Part shown: positions 34,686-44,909 of the stretch, piece after piece
Numbering within the stretch: the first letter of the stretch is position 1
Layout: every line of letters begins with the position of its first letter
Source of the DNA: Lysinibacillus halotolerans
Lineage (GTDB): Bacteria; Bacillota; Bacilli; Bacillales_A; Planococcaceae
Assembly (NCBI RefSeq): GCF_003711845.1
Contig: NZ_RHLQ01000001.1
Location: 124,001-188,000, forward strand
Length of the DNA stretch: 64,000 bases
Direction: 5' to 3'
Made by a program: the position numbers and the translations under genes
The notes under the pieces: generated by a model
Told to the model about the DNA's origin: nothing
What the model saw: only the letters and a program-made list of their open reading frames with translations
The model's database searches: none

Positions 34686-35945
34686 ATGCAAACAGTTATA
34701 GCGTTTATTATTGTTTTTGGTTCTCTAGTATTTTTCCATGAACTAGGGCATTTTATTTTTGCGAAACGAGCAGGCATTTTAGTTCGTGAATTTGCAATAG
34801 GTATGGGTCCCAAAATCTTTGGAATGATGAAAGGGGAGACGTTATATACGATTCGACTATTACCCCTTGGCGGGTATGTTCGTATGGCTGGTGAAGATGT
34901 AGATCAAATCGAATTACAGCCAGGATATCGAGTTGGATTGATATTAAATCGTGATAACGTTGCTGAAAAGATTTATTTAAATCAAAATGTTCAAAATCCG
35001 AATGTTCTATTTATGGAAGTAGAACGGGCGGACTTGGAAAAAGAATTATGGATTGAAGGCTACGATGAAGAAAATCAATTTGTAAGAATTAATGTATCTA
35101 GACAAGCTATTGTTGTGGAAAATGGAACAGAACTGATGATTGCTCCACTTGATCGTCAATTTAATTCGAAAACTGTAGGACAACGGGCGATGGCCATCTT
35201 TGCAGGTCCGCTATTTAACTTTATATTAGCATTCTTCGTGTTTGCTTTTATCGCAATGATGCAAGGTGTCCCTACTTACGAACCAATTATTTATGATGTC
35301 GTAGAAAATGGGCCAGCTGCGGAAGCAGGAATGCAAAAGGGAGATTTTGTAAAAGCGATTGATGGAGATCCGATTGAAGATTGGCAAGAACTTTCCGGAA
35401 CTGTTCAAGAAAAACCAGGTGAAGAGTTAACATTCTTAGTCGAACGAGGTGGACAAGAGATTGAGTTAACGATGACGCCTGATGCTTTAGAGGAAAGTGG
35501 TAAGGAATATGGGCAAATTGGAGTAATGTATCAAAGTCCAGTTGAAAAAAATCCATTGAAAGCCCTCGCCTTCGGTGTAACTCAAACATATGATTACACA
35601 GTTCTTATTTTAGGGCTGTTAGGGGATTTAGTTACTGGTCAATTTACAATCGATGCATTATCTGGTCCTGTAGGCATATATAAAGCGACTGAAACCGTTG
35701 CCCAATATGGAGTATATAACTTAATGAATTGGGCTGCCGTATTAAGTATTAACCTAGGAATTATGAACTTGTTACCATTACCAGCATTAGATGGTGGTAG
35801 ATTGTTATTTTTCGGTGTTGAAGCCTTGCGCGGAAAACCTGTGGATCGTCAAAAAGAAGGACTTGTTCATTTTGTAGGTATTGTGTTACTAATGATTCTA
35901 ATGGTCGTCGTTACGTGGAACGATATTCAAAGATTTTTCTTCTAG
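34686..35945 (+). CDS. rseP: Site-2 intramembrane zinc metalloprotease RseP/RasP
   Basis: 419 residues. The zinc site HELGH is at about 18-22 in the first membrane helix, and the third ligand is in LPALDGGRLLF near the C-terminus. A PDZ domain lies at about 200-275 (ENGPAAEAGMQKGDFVKAID). Four membrane helices in total. In B. subtilis RasP cleaves anti-sigma factors and signal-peptide remnants. SD AAGGTGGGA lies upstream of the ATG. Confidence 0.96.
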   Translation: MQTVIAFIIVFGSLVFFHELGHFIFAKRAGILVREFAIGMGPKIFGMMKGETLYTIRLLPLGGYVRMAGEDVDQIELQPGYRVGLILNRDNVAEKIYLNQNVQNPNVLFMEVERADLEKELWIEGYDEENQFVRINVSRQAIVVENGTELMIAPLDRQFNSKTVGQRAMAIFAGPLFNFILAFFVFAFIAMMQGVPTYEPIIYDVVENGPAAEAGMQKGDFVKAIDGDPIEDWQELSGTVQEKPGEELTFLVERGGQEIELTMTPDALEESGKEYGQIGVMYQSPVEKNPLKALAFGVTQTYDYTVLILGLLGDLVTGQFTIDALSGPVGIYKATETVAQYGVYNLMNWAAVLSINLGIMNLLPLPALDGGRLLFFGVEALRGKPVDRQKEGLVHFVGIVLLMILMVVVTWNDIQRFFF

Positions 35946-36026
35946 GCAATTAGATGACAATGTTCATATAGGATAGTTACAAATTCCAATAAGAATGTGA
36001 AAATACAACAAAATGTTTTTAAAGAA

Positions 36027-36081
36027 ATTTAACCTTATTCATGTATGGTAAAATCCAAAGTGAATAAGGTTAAATCTTTTT
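36027..36081 (+). terminator. Terminator-like hairpin after rseP
   Basis: ATTTAACCTTATTCA (36027-36041) pairs perfectly with TGAATAAGGTTAAAT (36061-36075). The loop is 19 bases and the stem is followed by CTTTTTATT. The stem is long but AT-rich. Confidence 0.7.
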
Positions 36082-36117
36082 ATTAATCTATTTGTAAGAA
36101 TGATTTGTAAATTTTAG

Positions 36118-36146
36118 TTTATATTTATCTTAGTTGTTTGTATGAT
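36118..36146 (+). promoter_or_regulatory. Candidate vegetative promoter for proS
   Basis: TTTATA (36118-36123), 17-base spacer, TATGAT (36141-36146), 43 bases before the proS ATG and downstream of the rseP terminator. I see no T-box motif in the leader. Confidence 0.5.
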
Positions 36147-36189
36147 ATGCTTAAAAGTACATTAAGTTTATAAGAAGAAGGTGGGCACA

Positions 36190-37896
36190 ATGAAACAAAG
36201 TTTAACCCTTATCCCAACACTACGTGAAATGCCTTCTGATATAGAAGTGAAGTCTCATAAAATGCTTCTTCGTGCTGGATTTTTACGTCAAAGTACAAGC
36301 GGTGTTTATTCCTATTTACCTTTAGCAAAACGAGTGTTAAACAAGTTGGAGAAAATGATAAGTGAAGAAATGGAAAGGTTAGGAGCAATTGAAATTACGT
36401 TACCTTCCTTACAGCCGAAGGACATTTTACAACATTCCTTTCGATTTCATGAGAAGGATGAAGAAGTGCTCCAATTAAAGGACCGAAACGAACGCCAATT
36501 AATTCTTGCACCTAGTCATGAAGAAGTTATGACTCAACTGATGCGTGATGAAATAAAATCTTATAAAAAATTACCAATTACTTTCTATCAAATTCAGTCG
36601 AAGTTTCGTGATGAAAGTCGTCCTCGATACGGTTTGTTACGGAGTAAGGAGTTTTTAATGAAGGCTGCTTATTCCTACCACGCTACAGAAGAAAGTTTAG
36701 AAGCGACTTATCTTCAAATGAGTGACGTCTATTCCAGTATTTTAAGTAGACTTGGTTTATATTATGAGATGATTGATGCCGATACACGAACGGCGGACGG
36801 ATTAAAAGCCCATGAATTTATCGTCGCATCGGATATTGGAGAAACAACGATTGCTTATTCCGATGAATCAAATTATGCATCGAATATCGAAATCACTCCT
36901 GTAGTTACGAGTTATCCATCTTCTGAAAAACCGATGAACCCATTGGAAAAGGTTGAAACACCTCAAGTTAAGACGATCGAGGAAGTATGCTCATTCTTTA
37001 CGAAAGAACAAACGGATTGTATGAAATCGATTGTATTTAAAGTTGATGGGGAGTTTGTCGTTGTTTTAGTACGGGGAGATCATCAAATTAATCCTATTAA
37101 ATTGAGAAATGCTTTAAAAGCCCAATCCCTTACATTGGCAACGGAAGAGGAAATAGAGCAATTGCTAGGCTGTACAATAGGTTCTATCGGACCGATTAAG
37201 TTGCCTGTAAATGTAAAAGTCATTGCCGATTTAGCCATTCAGTCGATTCGTAATGGAATAGCCGGAGCGAATGAAGATGGCTATCATTATATCAATGTCA
37301 ATCCTGAAAGGGATTTTGCAGTAAATAGTTATGAAGATATACGATATATCCAAGAAGGGGATCCTTCTCCAGACGGAAATGGAACAATTCGCTTAAAAAA
37401 AGGAATTGAAGTCGGTCATATTCGAATGTCCGGAACTTGGTTAACTGAAAAATTTAATGCGAATTTTATCGATGAAAATGGTCAGTCAAAACCTATGTAT
37501 ATGGGAAGCTTTGGACTAGGGATATCTAGATTGCTAGCAGTAATGGCTGAAATATATCAAGATGAGAATGGATTCGTATGGCCAAAACAATTCTCCCCTT
37601 ACGATATACATCTTATACCGGTCAATATTCATGATGAAGTTCAATTTGATTTAGCCTCTCAACTTTATCATATTTTAACTTCATACCATTTTGACGTATT
37701 ATTTGATGATCGGGATGAACGGGCTGGGGTGAAATTTATCGATTCGGATTTAATCGGATTACCTGTACGTGTAACGATTGGAAAACGGGCAAGTGAAGGA
37801 ATTGTGGAAGTGAAAATAAGACGGACTGGTGAAATATTTGAGTGGGCAAAGGAAGAGTTAATTGATCGCTTAAACGAATATTTCCGTTCCCATTAA
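36190..37896 (+). CDS. proS: Prolyl-tRNA synthetase (bacterial type, with editing domain)
   Basis: 568 residues, the bacterial ProS length. Class II motifs visible: motif 1 region GVYSYLPLAKRVLNKLEKMI, motif 2 FRDESRPRYGLLRSKEFLMK, and motif 3 GSFGLGISRLLAVMAE. The YbaK-type editing insertion occupies about 230-390. The anticodon-binding domain is C-terminal. The ATG at 36190 follows AAGAAGGTGG; a GTG at 36181 overlaps that SD. Confidence 0.97.
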   Translation: MKQSLTLIPTLREMPSDIEVKSHKMLLRAGFLRQSTSGVYSYLPLAKRVLNKLEKMISEEMERLGAIEITLPSLQPKDILQHSFRFHEKDEEVLQLKDRNERQLILAPSHEEVMTQLMRDEIKSYKKLPITFYQIQSKFRDESRPRYGLLRSKEFLMKAAYSYHATEESLEATYLQMSDVYSSILSRLGLYYEMIDADTRTADGLKAHEFIVASDIGETTIAYSDESNYASNIEITPVVTSYPSSEKPMNPLEKVETPQVKTIEEVCSFFTKEQTDCMKSIVFKVDGEFVVVLVRGDHQINPIKLRNALKAQSLTLATEEEIEQLLGCTIGSIGPIKLPVNVKVIADLAIQSIRNGIAGANEDGYHYINVNPERDFAVNSYEDIRYIQEGDPSPDGNGTIRLKKGIEVGHIRMSGTWLTEKFNANFIDENGQSKPMYMGSFGLGISRLLAVMAEIYQDENGFVWPKQFSPYDIHLIPVNIHDEVQFDLASQLYHILTSYHFDVLFDDRDERAGVKFIDSDLIGLPVRVTIGKRASEGIVEVKIRRTGEIFEWAKEELIDRLNEYFRSH

Positions 37897-37966
37897 ATTG
37901 AAAACCGTTCAAACCGGGTATAAAAATTAACTTGAAATTATTTGTAAAAACTAGGTGGTGAGTATA

Positions 37967-40900
37967 GTGGTAGACAACCAAGAAGCAAGGGAAAGATTTT
38001 TAACTTTGTTGCAACAACTACAGCTGACGGAAGATGTCTACATGTCTTTTTTTGAACAAGGAGAACTTTCTAGGTTAACTGTTCATAAAAAAAATCGGAT
38101 TTGGAGTTTTTCCATTACATTAAACAATATTTTACCGTTCCAATTGTATCAATTATTTCGCACAAGGATGGCAGAACAGTTTTCTCATATCGCACAAGCG
38201 TCGATTATGATTGAAGCGCGTAATCCGCAAGTGACAGAACAACTGATATCGGATTATTGGTTAACAGCGGTGGAACAATTGGATGCTTCACCTCCTTTAA
38301 AAGATCGTTTGATGAACCAAATCCCTCAATGGACGGGGAATAAATTGATTGTCAATTGTATGGCTGAAATGGAACAGCTTACTTTGAAATCGAAATATGC
38401 ACAAAAAATTGTAGAGGCATACGGAAACTTAGGTTTCCCTTCTTTCTCAGTCGATTTCCAACTTGTTGAAGCAACAGAAGAAATGATTGAGGCAAGACAA
38501 CAATATATTGAACAACGCCAATTAGAAGAAGCCCAATTGGCAAAACAAGCTATGGAAGATTTCCAAAGTCGTGAAAAAGCGAAAAGTGATAATCCAGAAG
38601 CTGTTGTCAATAACGGTCCATTCCAATTAGGAAATATCATTAAAGATACGGAAATTATGGAAATTCGTCGGGTTGTTGAAGAAGAACGTCGTGTTGTGTT
38701 AGAAGGTTTTGTATTTGCTGTCGATATAAAAGAACTAAAAAGTGGACGTTCTTTATTAGAATTAAAAATTACCGATTATACCGATTCCATTTTAGTGAAA
38801 ATGTTCTCCCGGGATAAAGAAGATGCTGAGAGAATGGCCCAACTGAAAAAAGGAATGTGGGTGAAAGTACGCGGCTCTGTCCAAAATGATACATTCGTTC
38901 GGGATTTAGTTGTAATGGCTCAAGATATTAATGAAGTTTATAAAGAATCACGTAAAGATACAGCACCTGAAGGGGAAAAACGGGTAGAGCTTCATTTACA
39001 TACACCAATGAGTCAAATGGATGCCGTTACACCTATTGATCAATTAGTAGGACAAGCGGCGAAGTGGGGTCATTCTGCAGTAGCGATTACGGACCATGCA
39101 GTAGCCCAAGGTTTCCCAGAAGCTTATGCGGCAGGGAAAAAACATGGTATAAAAATTATATATGGGGTTGAAGCAAACTTAGTGGACGACGGTTCACCAA
39201 TTGCTTATGCCGAACAACATATCCCTTTAGACGATGCAACTTATGTCGTATTTGACGTAGAGACAACAGGTCTTTCAACAGCGTACGATACAATTATCGA
39301 ATTGGCTGCTGTAAAAATGAAGGAAGGTAAAGTAATCGATAAATTTGAACGATTCGCCAATCCTCATAAACCGTTGTCAGCAAAAATTATCGAGTTAACC
39401 CATATTACCGACGATATGTTGCGCGATGCACCGGAAGTGGACGAAGTCATAACGGAATTTAGAGAGTTTATTGGCGATGCGATTGTAGTAGCCCATAATG
39501 CTTCCTTTGATATGGGATTTTTATATACCGCTTATGAAAAGGCGGGTATTCAAGGCGTCGTACATCCCGTTATTGATACGTTAGAATTATCTCGTTTCTT
39601 AAATCCAACTTTAAAAAGTCATCGTTTAAATACGTTATGTAAACGGTATGGTATTGAATTAACTCAACATCACCGGGCAATATACGATACAGAAGCAACT
39701 GGGGAATTATTGTTACATTTACTAAAAGAGTCAAAAGAAAAAGGCATTCATTATCACGATGAATTTAATCAACATATTGATAAAAACGAAAGTTATAAAA
39801 AGTCTCGACCTTACCACTGCACGATTTTAGCAATGGACAATGAAGGGTTGAAAAACTTATTTAAATTAATTTCGATTGCCCACACCCAAACGTATTATCG
39901 AGTTCCGCGTATTCGCCGTTCGGATCTAATTAAATATCGTAAAGGGCTAATTGTCGGTTCTGGTTGTAGTAACGGGGAATTATTCGAAACGATGATGAAT
40001 AAATCTCCAGAAGAAGCAGAAAAAGTCGCGAAATTTTATGACTATATAGAAGTACATCCAAAACCTGTTTATGCCCCGTTAATAGAAGGCGGAACGATCC
40101 ATGATGAATGGAATTTGGAAGATATAATTCGCAAATTAGTGAAGCTTGGCAAACGTTTGGAAAAACCGGTCGTAGCAACAGGTAATGTACACTATTTACA
40201 TGAAAATGATAGTGTGTTTAGACAAATTTTAGTCGGTTCTCAAGGTGGGGCTAATCCATTAAATCGCTATAAATTACCTGCTGTACATTTCCGGACTACA
40301 AATGAAATGTTAAAGGAATTCGATTTTTTAGGGCCAGACATAGCAAAGGAAATTGTTGTGACGAACTCACAAAAAATTGCTAATATGATCGGTGATGTGA
40401 AACCGATTAAAGATGAGCTTTATACGCCGAAAATTGAAGGTTCTGATGAAGAAGTTACGAATTTAACGTATGAAATGGCCCATAAAATTTATGGAGAAGA
40501 ATTACCTGAAATTGTGAAAGCGCGGATTGAAAAAGAGTTGAAGTCTATTTTAGGGAACGGGTTCGGCGTAATTTATTTAATTTCTGCGAAACTAGTGAAA
40601 AAATCCCTTGCCGATGGATACTTAGTTGGTTCCCGTGGTTCGGTAGGTTCTTCATTAGTCGCAACGTTCATGGAAATAACGGAGGTAAATCCGTTACCAC
40701 CCCATTACATTTGTCCAAATTGTAAAAATGTAGAGTTTTTCGATGATGGTTCGGTAGGTAGTGGATTTGACTTACCTAACAAAGACTGTCCAAAATGCGG
40801 TACCCGTTATAAAAAGGATGGACAAGACATTCCTTTTGAAACGTTCCTAGGATTTAAAGGGGACAAAGTACCTGATATCGACTTGAACTTCTCTGGGGAA

Positions 40901-42292
40901 TACCAACCTCAAGCCCATAATTATACGAAGGTACTGTTCGGGGAAGATTATGTTTATCGTGCGGGTACAATCGGTACTGTAGCCGAAAAAACAGCGTACG
41001 GTTATGTAAGAGGTTATTCCAATGATAATAATGTGACGTTCCGTGGAGCAGAAGTGGACCGACTTGTACAAGGTTGTACTGGTGTAAAACGGACGACGGG
41101 TCAACACCCAGGTGGTATTATCGTTGTTCCAGATTATATGGATATTTATGATTTTACACCTGTGCAATATCCGGCAGATGCCCAAGATGCCGAGTGGAAA
41201 ACAACCCATTTTGACTTCCACTCCATTCATGATAACGTGTTAAAGCTCGATATACTTGGACACGATGATCCGACTGTGATTAGGATGCTACAGGATTTAT
41301 CCGGTATCGATCCGAAAACAGTCCCAACCGATGATCCAGAAGTAATGAAAATCTTCTCTTCTCCAGAATCACTAGGGGTAACTGAAGAACAAATTGGATG
41401 TAAAACTGGTACTTTAGGTATTCCTGAGTTTGGTACAAGATTCGTTCGTCAAATGTTAGAGGATACAAAACCGTCTACCTTTAGTGAACTTGTTCAAATT
41501 TCCGGTCTTTCCCATGGTACTGACGTTTGGTTAGGAAATGCTCAAGAATTAATTCAAAACGGTACATGTGTTTTATCCGAAGTAATTGGCTGTCGTGACG
41601 ATATTATGGTGTATTTAATTTATCAAGGGTTAGAACCAAGTTTTGCTTTCAAAATAATGGAATCCGTTCGTAAAGGGAAAGGATTAACCGAAGAAATGGA
41701 AGTAGAAATGCGGGCGCAAAATGTACCGGAATGGTATATCGATTCATGTAAAAAAATTAAATACATGTTTCCGAAAGCCCATGCCGCAGCCTATGTTTTA
41801 ATGGCGGTACGTATAGCTTGGTTTAAAGTGCATCATCCTATTTTATATTACGCTGCCTATTTTACCGTTCGTGCAAGTGATTTTGACTTAATTGCGATGA
41901 CTCAAGGTTCGGCGATGATTCGTTCTCGCATCGATGAAATCAATGCAAAAGGGTTAGATGCTTCCAAAAAGGAAAAAGACTTACTGACGGTTTTAGAGCT
42001 TGCTTTAGAAATGTGCGAGCGAGGTATGAGCTTCAAAAAAGTAGACCTTTATCGTTCACAAGCAAGCGAGTTTATAATAGACGGTAATTCATTAATTCCA
42101 CCCTTTGATGCGATTCCTGGTCTAGGGACTAACGTTGCGAAAGCAATTGTTGCCGCTAGAGAGGATGGTGAATTTTTATCGAAAGAAGATTTACAACAAC
42201 GGGGTCGAGTTTCGAAAACATTAATTGAGTATATGGATTCTTTAGGATGTTTAGAAGGACTACCGGATGCGAATCAACTTTCCTTATTCTAA
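37967..42292 (+). CDS. polC: DNA polymerase III alpha subunit, Gram-positive type PolC
   Basis: 1441 residues, normal for PolC. In order: an N-terminal part that binds replisome partners, an OB fold (about 240-325), a PHP domain ([15 protein letters not shown]), the inserted DEDDh 3'-5' exonuclease ([24 protein letters not shown]), a zinc-binding segment with CPNC and CPKC, the polymerase core ([13 protein letters not shown]), and helix-hairpin-helix near the C-terminus. It is the main replicative polymerase. The GTG at 37967 follows AGGTGGTGA; an upstream GTG at 37955 lies in that SD. Confidence 0.98.
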   Translation: MVDNQEARERFLTLLQQLQLTEDVYMSFFEQGELSRLTVHKKNRIWSFSITLNNILPFQLYQLFRTRMAEQFSHIAQASIMIEARNPQVTEQLISDYWLTAVEQLDASPPLKDRLMNQIPQWTGNKLIVNCMAEMEQLTLKSKYAQKIVEAYGNLGFPSFSVDFQLVEATEEMIEARQQYIEQRQLEEAQLAKQAMEDFQSREKAKSDNPEAVVNNGPFQLGNIIKDTEIMEIRRVVEEERRVVLEGFVFAVDIKELKSGRSLLELKITDYTDSILVKMFSRDKEDAERMAQLKKGMWVKVRGSVQNDTFVRDLVVMAQDINEVYKESRKDTAPEGEKRVELHLHTPMSQMDAVTPIDQLVGQAAKWGHSAVAITDHAVAQGFPEAYAAGKKHGIKIIYGVEANLVDDGSPIAYAEQHIPLDDATYVVFDVETTGLSTAYDTIIELAAVKMKEGKVIDKFERFANPHKPLSAKIIELTHITDDMLRDAPEVDEVITEFREFIGDAIVVAHNASFDMGFLYTAYEKAGIQGVVHPVIDTLELSRFLNPTLKSHRLNTLCKRYGIELTQHHRAIYDTEATGELLLHLLKESKEKGIHYHDEFNQHIDKNESYKKSRPYHCTILAMDNEGLKNLFKLISIAHTQTYYRVPRIRRSDLIKYRKGLIVGSGCSNGELFETMMNKSPEEAEKVAKFYDYIEVHPKPVYAPLIEGGTIHDEWNLEDIIRKLVKLGKRLEKPVVATGNVHYLHENDSVFRQILVGSQGGANPLNRYKLPAVHFRTTNEMLKEFDFLGPDIAKEIVVTNSQKIANMIGDVKPIKDELYTPKIEGSDEEVTNLTYEMAHKIYGEELPEIVKARIEKELKSILGNGFGVIYLISAKLVKKSLADGYLVGSRGSVGSSLVATFMEITEVNPLPPHYICPNCKNVEFFDDGSVGSGFDLPNKDCPKCGTRYKKDGQDIPFETFLGFKGDKVPDIDLNFSGEYQPQAHNYTKVLFGEDYVYRAGTIGTVAEKTAYGYVRGYSNDNNVTFRGAEVDRLVQGCTGVKRTTGQHPGGIIVVPDYMDIYDFTPVQYPADAQDAEWKTTHFDFHSIHDNVLKLDILGHDDPTVIRMLQDLSGIDPKTVPTDDPEVMKIFSSPESLGVTEEQIGCKTGTLGIPEFGTRFVRQMLEDTKPSTFSELVQISGLSHGTDVWLGNAQELIQNGTCVLSEVIGCRDDIMVYLIYQGLEPSFAFKIMESVRKGKGLTEEMEVEMRAQNVPEWYIDSCKKIKYMFPKAHAAAYVLMAVRIAWFKVHHPILYYAAYFTVRASDFDLIAMTQGSAMIRSRIDEINAKGLDASKKEKDLLTVLELALEMCERGMSFKKVDLYRSQASEFIIDGNSLIPPFDAIPGLGTNVAKAIVAAREDGEFLSKEDLQQRGRVSKTLIEYMDSLGCLEGLPDANQLSLF

Positions 42293-42449
42293 TAAAATGA
42301 ACCATTACTTTTATGCGTCTTTAGAAAAGATGCTATAACGCTAGGAGTTAATTGATTTATTACCAATGGAGTAACACATTTACGTAAATTTGCATTAAGT
42401 AATAATTTGTGCTATTGTTATGGTAATAATTTGTTGATAGTTTTGCAGC

Positions 42450-42478
42450 AAAAGAGTGGGGCTTTCCCGCTCTTTTCT
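42450..42478 (+). terminator. Intrinsic terminator after polC (first)
   Basis: AAAAGAGTGGG (42450-42460) pairs with CCCGCTCTTTT (42466-42476), eleven pairs with one G-U, 5-base loop. The T run is mostly inside the stem. Confidence 0.8.
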
Positions 42479-42525
42479 GTTGTTATGCTAATCCAAATTT
42501 TTCTTACCTTTAGGTACTACTTTAA

Positions 42526-42560
42526 AATTTCACCATTTTTGGTGGAATTTCTGTTTTTTA
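42526..42560 (+). terminator. Intrinsic terminator after polC (second)
   Basis: AAATTTCACC (42526-42535) pairs with GGTGGAATTT (42542-42551), ten pairs with one G-U, 6-base loop, followed by a run of six T at 42555-42560. Confidence 0.82.
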
Positions 42561-42617
42561 ACTAACTACTGTCATCTAACATGTATAAGCAACAGACAAT
42601 TACGTAGGGAGGATACT

Positions 42618-43097
42618 ATGAGCAAAGTAACGTCAGTAATTGAAGAGCTTGTTACACCAATTTTAGAAGAATTGAACCTAGAATTAGTCGATATAGAGTT
42701 TCTGAAAGAGGGCCGCAATTGGTTCCTTCGTGTCTATATAGATACACCTGAAGGCGGAATTGATATTGATCAATGTGCCATTGTAAGTGAGCGTCTAAGT
42801 TTAGTTCTGGATGAAAAGGACCCAATCGAGCAAAACTATTATTTAGAAGTATCTTCACCAGGTGCGGAACGACCATTAAAAAAAGAATCTGATTTTAAAA
42901 AAGCAGTAGGTAAATTTATTTATGTGAAAACATATGAGCCGATTAAGGACATGAAAGAATTCCAAGGCTATTTGAGAGCATATACTGAACAAGGTTTAGA
43001 GCTTGAAATTCGTATTAAAACACGTAAAATGACGATATTTATCGAAAAAGAAAAAATCGCTAAAGCACGACTTGCAATCGATTTTTCATCAAACTAG
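42618..43097 (+). CDS. rimP: Ribosome maturation factor RimP
   Basis: 159 residues. The N-terminal domain has LELVDIEFLKEGRNWFLRVY and IDTPEGGIDIDQCAIVSERL, and the hinge has YYLEVSSPGAERPLKKESDF; all are family motifs. It helps late 30S assembly. SD TAGGGAGGA lies upstream. It heads the classic rimP-nusA-ylxR-ylxQ-infB-ylxP-rbfA cluster. Confidence 0.97.
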   Translation: MSKVTSVIEELVTPILEELNLELVDIEFLKEGRNWFLRVYIDTPEGGIDIDQCAIVSERLSLVLDEKDPIEQNYYLEVSSPGAERPLKKESDFKKAVGKFIYVKTYEPIKDMKEFQGYLRAYTEQGLELEIRIKTRKMTIFIEKEKIAKARLAIDFSSN

Positions 43098-43119
43098 CTA
43101 TTTAGGAGTGAAAACAAAA

Positions 43120-44256
43120 ATGAGTAGTGATTTACTAGATGCTTTAACTGCTCTGGAGCAGCAAAAAGGCATTTCAAGAGATATTTTAATTGAAGCAATC
43201 GAAGCTGCATTAGTAACTGCATATAAACGAAACTTTAATCAAGCACAAAATGTACGTGTCGATTTAAACTTAGAGAATGGTTCAATGGTCGTGTATTCTC
43301 GTAAAGATGTCGTTGAAGAAGTGGAAGATGACCGTCTTCAAATTTCTCTTGAAGATGCTAAAGAAATTAACCCTGCTTATGAAATTGGTGACGTATTAGA
43401 ACAAGAAGTAACTCCTCGCAACTTTGGTCGTATTGCTGCGCAAACAGCTAAGCAGGTTGTTACACAACGTGTTCGTGAAGCAGAGCGCGGACTAATCTAC
43501 GAAGAATATGTAGATCGTACAGATGATATTGTCAATGGCGTCATTGAACGCCAAGACGCTCGTAACATTTACATTAGCTTAGGGAAGGTGGAGGCTGCTC
43601 TACCTACTAATGAACAAATTCAAGGTGAAGTATATAAACCTCAATCAAGAATTCGTGTTTATATTACAAAAGTTGAGCGTACGACACGCGGACCTCAAAT
43701 CATTGTTTCTCGTACACATCCAGGATTACTACGCAGACTATTCGAAATGGAAGTTCCAGAAATTTTCGAAGGTATTGTAGAAATTAAATCCATTGCTCGC
43801 GAAGCAGGGGATCGCTCTAAAATTTCTGTTTATGCTCACAATGAAGAAATCGATGCAGTAGGGGCATGCGTTGGTGCTAAAGGTGCGCGAGTGCAAACGA
43901 TTGTCAACGAATTAAATGGAGAAAAAATTGACATTGTAGAATGGTCAGAAGATCCAGTCGTTTTCGTTGCAAATGCACTTAGTCCTTCACAAGTATTAGA
44001 TGTGATCGTAAACGAAGAAGAAAAATCGACTACTGTTGTCGTTCCTGATTATCAGCTTTCTCTTGCTATTGGTAAGCGTGGTCAAAATGCACGTCTTGCT
44101 GCAAAATTAACAGGTTGGAAAATTGATATTAAAAGTGAAACGGATGCTCGTGAATTAGGAATTTATCCGAACGAGACAAGTCGTTTTGTTCAAGAAGACA
44201 AAGATGCTTCCTTCGAAGATATTGGGTACGACCTTTATCAAGACGAAGAAGAATAA
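43120..44256 (+). CDS. nusA: Transcription termination/antitermination protein NusA
   Basis: 378 residues. N-terminal RNA-polymerase-binding domain (LLDALTALEQQKGISRDILI), S1 domain (about 135-200), and two KH domains including GACVGAKGARVQTIVNELNG and IGKRGQNARLAAKLTGW. The C-terminal acidic repeats of proteobacterial NusA are absent, as usual in Bacillales. The ATG at 43120 follows TTAGGAGTGA; an upstream in-frame ATG at 43072 lies inside rimP. Confidence 0.97.
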   Translation: MSSDLLDALTALEQQKGISRDILIEAIEAALVTAYKRNFNQAQNVRVDLNLENGSMVVYSRKDVVEEVEDDRLQISLEDAKEINPAYEIGDVLEQEVTPRNFGRIAAQTAKQVVTQRVREAERGLIYEEYVDRTDDIVNGVIERQDARNIYISLGKVEAALPTNEQIQGEVYKPQSRIRVYITKVERTTRGPQIIVSRTHPGLLRRLFEMEVPEIFEGIVEIKSIAREAGDRSKISVYAHNEEIDAVGACVGAKGARVQTIVNELNGEKIDIVEWSEDPVVFVANALSPSQVLDVIVNEEEKSTTVVVPDYQLSLAIGKRGQNARLAAKLTGWKIDIKSETDARELGIYPNETSRFVQEDKDASFEDIGYDLYQDEEE

Positions 44257-44314
44257 CGACACAGTTAGGAATAAGTTTTAATTTTCTCGTTTTATATAGG
44301 GAAGGTGATATCTC

Positions 44315-44593
44315 ATGTCAACGAAAAAAAAGGTTCCATTACGTAAATGTGTTGTAACGGGCGAGATGCTTCCTAAGAAATCTATGATACGAATTGTTCG
44401 CTCAAAAGAAGGAGAAGTATCGGTCGATGTAACAGGGAAAAAATCCGGACGCGGTGCTTATATTTCAAAATCGGAAGAAGCGGTGGAAACTGCGCGGAAG
44501 AAAAATATATTAGAGCGCCAATTAGAAGTGAAAATTCCAGATGAAGTTTATGAGGAACTCATTAAACTCATTCGTCGGGAGTCAATTTTATGA
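44315..44593 (+). CDS. rnpM: RNase P modulator RnpM (YlxR)
   Basis: 92 residues. YlxR hallmarks: VPLRKCVVTGEMLPKKSMIR and the GRGAYIS motif (SGRGAYISK). In B. subtilis this protein binds RNase P RNA and dampens its activity. SD GGGAAGGTGAT is upstream. It overlaps the next gene by 4 bases. Confidence 0.94.
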   Translation: MSTKKKVPLRKCVVTGEMLPKKSMIRIVRSKEGEVSVDVTGKKSGRGAYISKSEEAVETARKKNILERQLEVKIPDEVYEELIKLIRRESIL

Positions 44594-44895
44594 ATCAGAG
44601 ACTACTGCAACTATTAGGATTGGCAGCAAGAGCAAGAAAAGTAGTCTCAGGGGAAGAGTTAGTAGTAAAGGAAATACGTACGAATAAAGCAAAGCTTGTA
44701 CTACTAGCCGCTGACGCCTCAAAAAATTCTAGTAAAAAAATTCAAGATAAATGTACGTATTACAACGTTGAGTATCATGTGTTTGGTGATCGCTACCAGC
44801 TAGGGACTGCAATTGGTAAAGAAGCACGTGTCGCACTTGCTATTACAGATAGCGGATTCGCGAAAAAGATGTCTAGTCTACTCAACGAAAATTAA
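44590..44895 (+). CDS. ylxQ: YlxQ, ribosomal L7Ae-family RNA-binding protein
   Basis: 101 residues with the L7Ae/L30e/S12e fold: [40 protein letters not shown], and [11 protein letters not shown]. It probably binds kink-turn RNA; the cellular role is not established. Overlap with rnpM and 14-base gap to infB indicate one transcription unit. Confidence 0.92.
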   Translation: MNQRLLQLLGLAARARKVVSGEELVVKEIRTNKAKLVLLAADASKNSSKKIQDKCTYYNVEYHVFGDRYQLGTAIGKEARVALAITDSGFAKKMSSLLNEN

Positions 44896-44909
44896 TCGGG
44901 GGTGAGCAG

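Larger units (their letters stand above)
42293..42617 (+). other. 325-base polC-rimP gap: two terminators and a promoter-like element, no gene
   Basis: Contains TTGCAT (42390-42395), a 17-base spacer and TATTGT (42413-42418) with an extended -10 TG. A 12-base direct repeat GTAATAATTTGT occurs at 42399-42410 and 42423-42434. Two intrinsic terminators follow (42450-42478, 42526-42560). No clear promoter lies between the last terminator and rimP. Confidence 0.6.

Noticed and set aside
36076-36189. T-box or other riboswitch in front of proS
   Set aside because: The leader after the rseP terminator is only about 110 bases, and neither a specifier stem nor a T-box core sequence is visible.
40847-41230. 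127-residue minus-strand ORF within polC
   Set aside because: Antisense shadow of the conserved polymerase core; rich in Ile, Tyr and His as expected for such a frame.
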